Source: Methanobacteriota archaeon | GTDB lineage: Archaea > Thermoplasmatota > Poseidoniia > Poseidoniales > Thalassarchaeaceae | Assembly: GCA_002702985.1 (NCBI GenBank) | Contig: PADI01000008.1 | Location: 1 to 33,860, forward strand | Length of the DNA stretch: 33,860 nt | Reading direction: 5' to 3' | Part shown: positions 30,877 through 33,860 of the stretch, one piece after another | Position numbering within the stretch: the stretch's first letter is position 1 | Layout of the letters: every line of letters begins with the position of its first letter | The notes under the pieces: model-generated | The model's database searches: none | What the model was told of the DNA's origin: nothing | Seen by the model: only the letters and a program-made list of their open reading frames with translations | Program-made: the position numbers and the translations under genes

Positions 30877-33860
30877 TCAAGAAAGTCGCCATTGAACAAT
30901 TGAACCTGATTTAACTTCAGCATCCCAGCCGCCATTTTTCAAGTCTAATTTCTTTTTTCTCGCATTTTCTAACATGCTACACTCATGCACTCGTTCCAAG
31001 TCGAGATCGGAATGAATTCTTCCTTTCCAATCTGTATTAGTTGGATTGTACACGCGCAAAATAATTCCTCCAAGATCTTCAGAAGGTTTGAACGCTGATA
31101 GGACTGGAGTAGGGCCTTCTCCATCAAATCGAATATGTTCTAAACTTCGACCCAGAGTTCCAGGAGTCAGAGATTCTTCAAAGAAACCATTCGCTAGAGG
31201 TTTTCGAGTAGCGACTAATAAATTAGCAGATGTAGCAAAACATTCAGCTGCATGATGGATATTTTCAGATTGCCAATCCTCATCGAATGGAAGTACAGAC
31301 CATCTGGTAATTGATGTTCCAATACATTGGGACCCCGGGGCAGGAAGTACTGCATCCGCATTCGAGGGTCTATGAGAAAATCCACTCTGAGATGTCCAAC
31401 CTATTGAACGTACCAAAGTTAGAGCGATATCATGGCCTCCAGGATCCGCATCATCTGCCAATATAATTTCATATTCATTGACGCCTGGAGAAAGAAGTGC
31501 TAACCCTCCATCGTTCAATCCATCTTCCGTTCCAATTACTGCCAAGAATCGTTCCATTGGTTGTGTAGGAACCAATGGTTGAACCCAACTTGGGTCATGA
31601 GGATGTAAAACTGGTCTTCGAACAACATCGAAAGGAGTACCTGCATTTGCACTAGTCAGGTGCATTCCAGTAGGGATAATCAATCTCATTCGGTGATCTT
31701 CAGCTTTATTGTCTACCCATGTTTCTACTTCTATATTTCTTGCTCCTAGTCTTAGGGTAACGAAATGATCTACCGTGACAGGGGCTAACTCTACACTTCT
31801 CGTTTGGTTCGCGGTATCCAAATATGCAGGGATATTCCAAACTACTCTGAGATGAACAGTTGCAGACCATTCATCTGAATGTTGTAAATTGGTTGTAGTT
31901 TGAATTCTTGTAATATCTGAATCATGCAATCTACGATCCATTGGCTGTGTTCGCAAGTCCATTGGACCATCAGATTTACCAGGATGGCCAGCAGGACTGT
32001 AGTCATAGGAATCTCCTGCATCTTCAACATCTTCAAGCCGCCCAATGCCTGGAAATCGTCTACCAGTGGAACGATCGACCAAATCAAATCTTCCATCAGG
32101 AAGAAATTCTACACGAATTTCTCCATTATCAATAGCAGAAATTCTTCCTTCTCCTTGTTCAACCTCAACTGGTTTACTGGGAAGAGTAGATGGAGAAGCA
32201 TGGCCAGGAACAGCATGTAAGACATGAATTCCCGGTGGTAATCGATGAATCTGTACTCTACCCCTAATTCGAGGCAATTCCAACTCAACGTGAGAGTCTC
32301 TGTGAAGATGTGTATCAATTTCTGGAGATACTTGGATTAAATCGCTGATTATGGTGGAATTGTTTGGAGGTTTGGAGAATTCAAGATGTACGGGGTTGCC
32401 TGCATCCAACCAACATCGGTATGCAGGGGCCACAATGTCTACTGGTAACATTCCGCTCCATTCTGTTCCTAGAGGATTATGCAATAACATCGGAATAGCG
32501 TCACGATCAATGTGATGAAGGTTCATTTCATCTGCCAGTTCGATTCGAACATCTTCTATCACCATGGCTGCAGTTTCCTGAGCATGTCTGAATGAATCTT
32601 CCATATCCATATGCACCTCATCAGGAGACACACCTCCAATCTCATGGAATCCATGGTTTTGTAGAACTAAATCCCAAGCATTTTGAATTCTATCCCATCG
32701 ATTTCTTCCTTTATGGAACCAACTTAATGCCGCTAAAGGTTCAGTAGATTGGGTTATAGTGCGAATAGTGTGGTCATTCATCCTTTTCAAATAAATTCTG
32801 GATGATAATGACCCGGTATGTAGCATTCTATCCCATCCATGTCGCATTTCTCCATCATACGAGTATAGTTTCTTTCTTCCTACCCATGAACGAACATCCT
32901 TTCCGAATTTTGAGAAACTAGAATGAGAAAAAGTCACTTCGCCTTTCATAGCTTTGTTCGCATCGGCGATTAGACTTGGAAGAGACGGTTGTGCCATTCC
33001 GTGTCTGGTTCCATTCCCAAATAGCATCATGGGAGGGAGCCATCCGTATTTTTCTAGATGAAGATTAGATAACGTTTCAATTCTATTGGATGCAGTTTCA
33101 GAATCTATATCCATACTATTTTTTGAATCAGTTTGCCTTTTCTCAAATCCCCAACCCCCCAATGAATCACCACTAGGGATTTGTTTAATCGCTAGTATAG
33201 AAGAATCACCATCTGATGATGACCATTTGAATACACCACGAGCATCTTGAATCCATGGTCCGGCTCCTCCATTGAAAATTAATTCATCAGAACCAATTTC
33301 AGATAGAAGAGCGGGTAATTGGCTAACGTGAGATGTACTTCTAGGCATTACAGTACTTCCAATACTTCCTCCAAGGGATTTAGTCGCAGCAACGCCCCTT
33401 TGCAAGTTACGAACCAAGGCTTCTCCACCTACCAAAAATTGAGAAGGTGGATTATACCATGGACCAATATTCAACCTACCTTCGGAAACTAAAGATTTGA
33501 CTCGTTCTCGATTTTCAGGTCTTAGAATGAGGTATTCCTCCAATATCAAAGTTTGACCATCCAAGTCGAATGAAGGAAATGTTTCTTCATTTGATTCTAG
33601 AAGAACAAGTAAATCATCAAACATATCTAGAAGTAGATGACGGTTAGATGCAATAGATCTAACTGCTGTCCTAGGCCAAAGTGCAAATGGAACAATATGT
33701 CCAGAACGTTCAGTATCAGGTAAATCATCGTACACGGAACCTGCTGGTGCCAGAACTTCTCTAGGCTGTATGGATACATCAGGTGGTGCTTCATCTGGTT
33801 CGCTTTCTGAAAGGGGGACTCTATTCGGTAACGGATCCAATGATTCTACTTTGATTTCCA
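30877..33860 (-). CDS. GH38 alpha-mannosidase homologue lacking catalytic residues (5' end outside window)
   Basis: The frame stays open to base 33860 (six more codons past the TTG at 33838-33840), so the true start is probably off the window; at least 993 residues are encoded. Scaffold motifs of GH38 are clear: DMFDDLLVLLE, FDLDGQTLILEEYLILRPEN, GRLNIGPWYNPPSQFLVGGE, LVRNLQRG, SHVSQLPALL and SPDEVHMDME. Numbered from that TTG, the zinc/nucleophile sites differ. PHSHWDRE reads PFALWPRT (51-58). PD-x-FGH reads PRSTSH (166-171). NH-x-HDSICG reads NHGFHEIGG (395-403). The middle and C-terminal beta domains of the family are present. It should bind a glycan or be regulatory rather than hydrolyse mannosides. 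It heads the operon with NERD-S1 and the sugar kinase. Confidence 0.88.
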   Translation of the reverse strand, partial: EIKVESLDPLPNRVPLSESEPDEAPPDVSIQPREVLAPAGSVYDDLPDTERSGHIVPFALWPRTAVRSIASNRHLLLDMFDDLLVLLESNEETFPSFDLDGQTLILEEYLILRPENRERVKSLVSEGRLNIGPWYNPPSQFLVGGEALVRNLQRGVAATKSLGGSIGSTVMPRSTSHVSQLPALLSEIGSDELIFNGGAGPWIQDARGVFKWSSSDGDSSILAIKQIPSGDSLGGWGFEKRQTDSKNSMDIDSETASNRIETLSNLHLEKYGWLPPMMLFGNGTRHGMAQPSLPSLIADANKAMKGEVTFSHSSFSKFGKDVRSWVGRKKLYSYDGEMRHGWDRMLHTGSLSSRIYLKRMNDHTIRTITQSTEPLAALSWFHKGRNRWDRIQNAWDLVLQNHGFHEIGGVSPDEVHMDMEDSFRHAQETAAMVIEDVRIELADEMNLHHIDRDAIPMLLHNPLGTEWSGMLPVDIVAPAYRCWLDAGNPVHLEFSKPPNNSTIISDLIQVSPEIDTHLHRDSHVELELPRIRGRVQIHRLPPGIHVLHAVPGHASPSTLPSKPVEVEQGEGRISAIDNGEIRVEFLPDGRFDLVDRSTGRRFPGIGRLEDVEDAGDSYDYSPAGHPGKSDGPMDLRTQPMDRRLHDSDITRIQTTTNLQHSDEWSATVHLRVVWNIPAYLDTANQTRSVELAPVTVDHFVTLRLGARNIEVETWVDNKAEDHRMRLIIPTGMHLTSANAGTPFDVVRRPVLHPHDPSWVQPLVPTQPMERFLAVIGTEDGLNDGGLALLSPGVNEYEIILADDADPGGHDIALTLVRSIGWTSQSGFSHRPSNADAVLPAPGSQCIGTSITRWSVLPFDEDWQSENIHHAAECFATSANLLVATRKPLANGFFEESLTPGTLGRSLEHIRFDGEGPTPVLSAFKPSEDLGGIILRVYNPTNTDWKGRIHSDLDLERVHECSMLENARKKKLDLKNGGWDAEVKSGSIVQWRLS

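Noticed and set aside
33838-33840. TTG as the real start of the GH38-like gene
   Set aside because: The frame remains open to the window edge, there is no ribosome site before this TTG, and the edge leaves only 20 bases to examine; the gene is better treated as partial.

Overview
The window looks like a piece of an AT-rich, gene-dense euryarchaeal genome, most likely a planktonic marine archaeon of the Poseidoniales (Marine Group II). The archaeal part is well supported: there is a complete archaellum core (archaellin, FlaF, FlaG, FlaH, FlaI, FlaJ), an archaeal SepF, GGTGA-type ribosome binding sites at many starts, and oligo-T and TATA-like signals. The group assignment is an inference from gene content, base composition and large secreted adhesin-like proteins. 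No rRNA, tRNA, CRISPR array or insertion sequence was seen. Genes are packed with 1-9 bp overlaps, and no gene-free stretch exceeds 300 bases.

Layout. (1) 1-653: the end of a gene with a perfect 21-bp coding repeat, translationally coupled to sepF (cell division). (2) 645-3973, minus strand: flavin-reductase-fold protein and a PrxQ/Bcp peroxiredoxin (probable redox operon), an unrecognised DNA-binding-like protein with a dyad at its promoter, and a membrane-linked protein with a DUF2135/YfaP-like domain. (3) 4098-16734, plus strand: the archaellum region. Three tightly coupled genes of unknown function (137 aa helical, 1570 aa surface protein with five membrane helices, 282 aa soluble partner) lead directly into flaB, a FlaD/E-like gene, flaF, flaG, flaH, flaI and flaJ. 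(4) 16859-21090: a membrane-anchored or secreted DNase I with the animal-type essential disulphide, then a 1071-aa repetitive surface protein with calcium-binding and PGF-CTERM-like ends. (5) 21244-24562: DNA repair pair nth/polX, a small membrane protein, and an Nfu-type Fe-S scaffold. (6) 24726-28745: membrane pyrophosphatase, a lipoprotein, a serine esterase and a glutaredoxin. (7) 28763-33860, minus strand: a probable operon of a GHMP sugar kinase, a NERD-nuclease/S1 fusion and a GH38 alpha-mannosidase homologue whose catalytic residues have all been replaced; this last gene runs off the right edge.

The two most notable parts are the archaellum-linked module 4098-10068, a candidate motor-anchoring or sensing add-on not found in classical fla operons, and the apparently dead GH38 protein 30877-33860 linked to a sugar kinase and a NERD-S1 protein. 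All function calls rest on reading motifs by eye; no database search was run.
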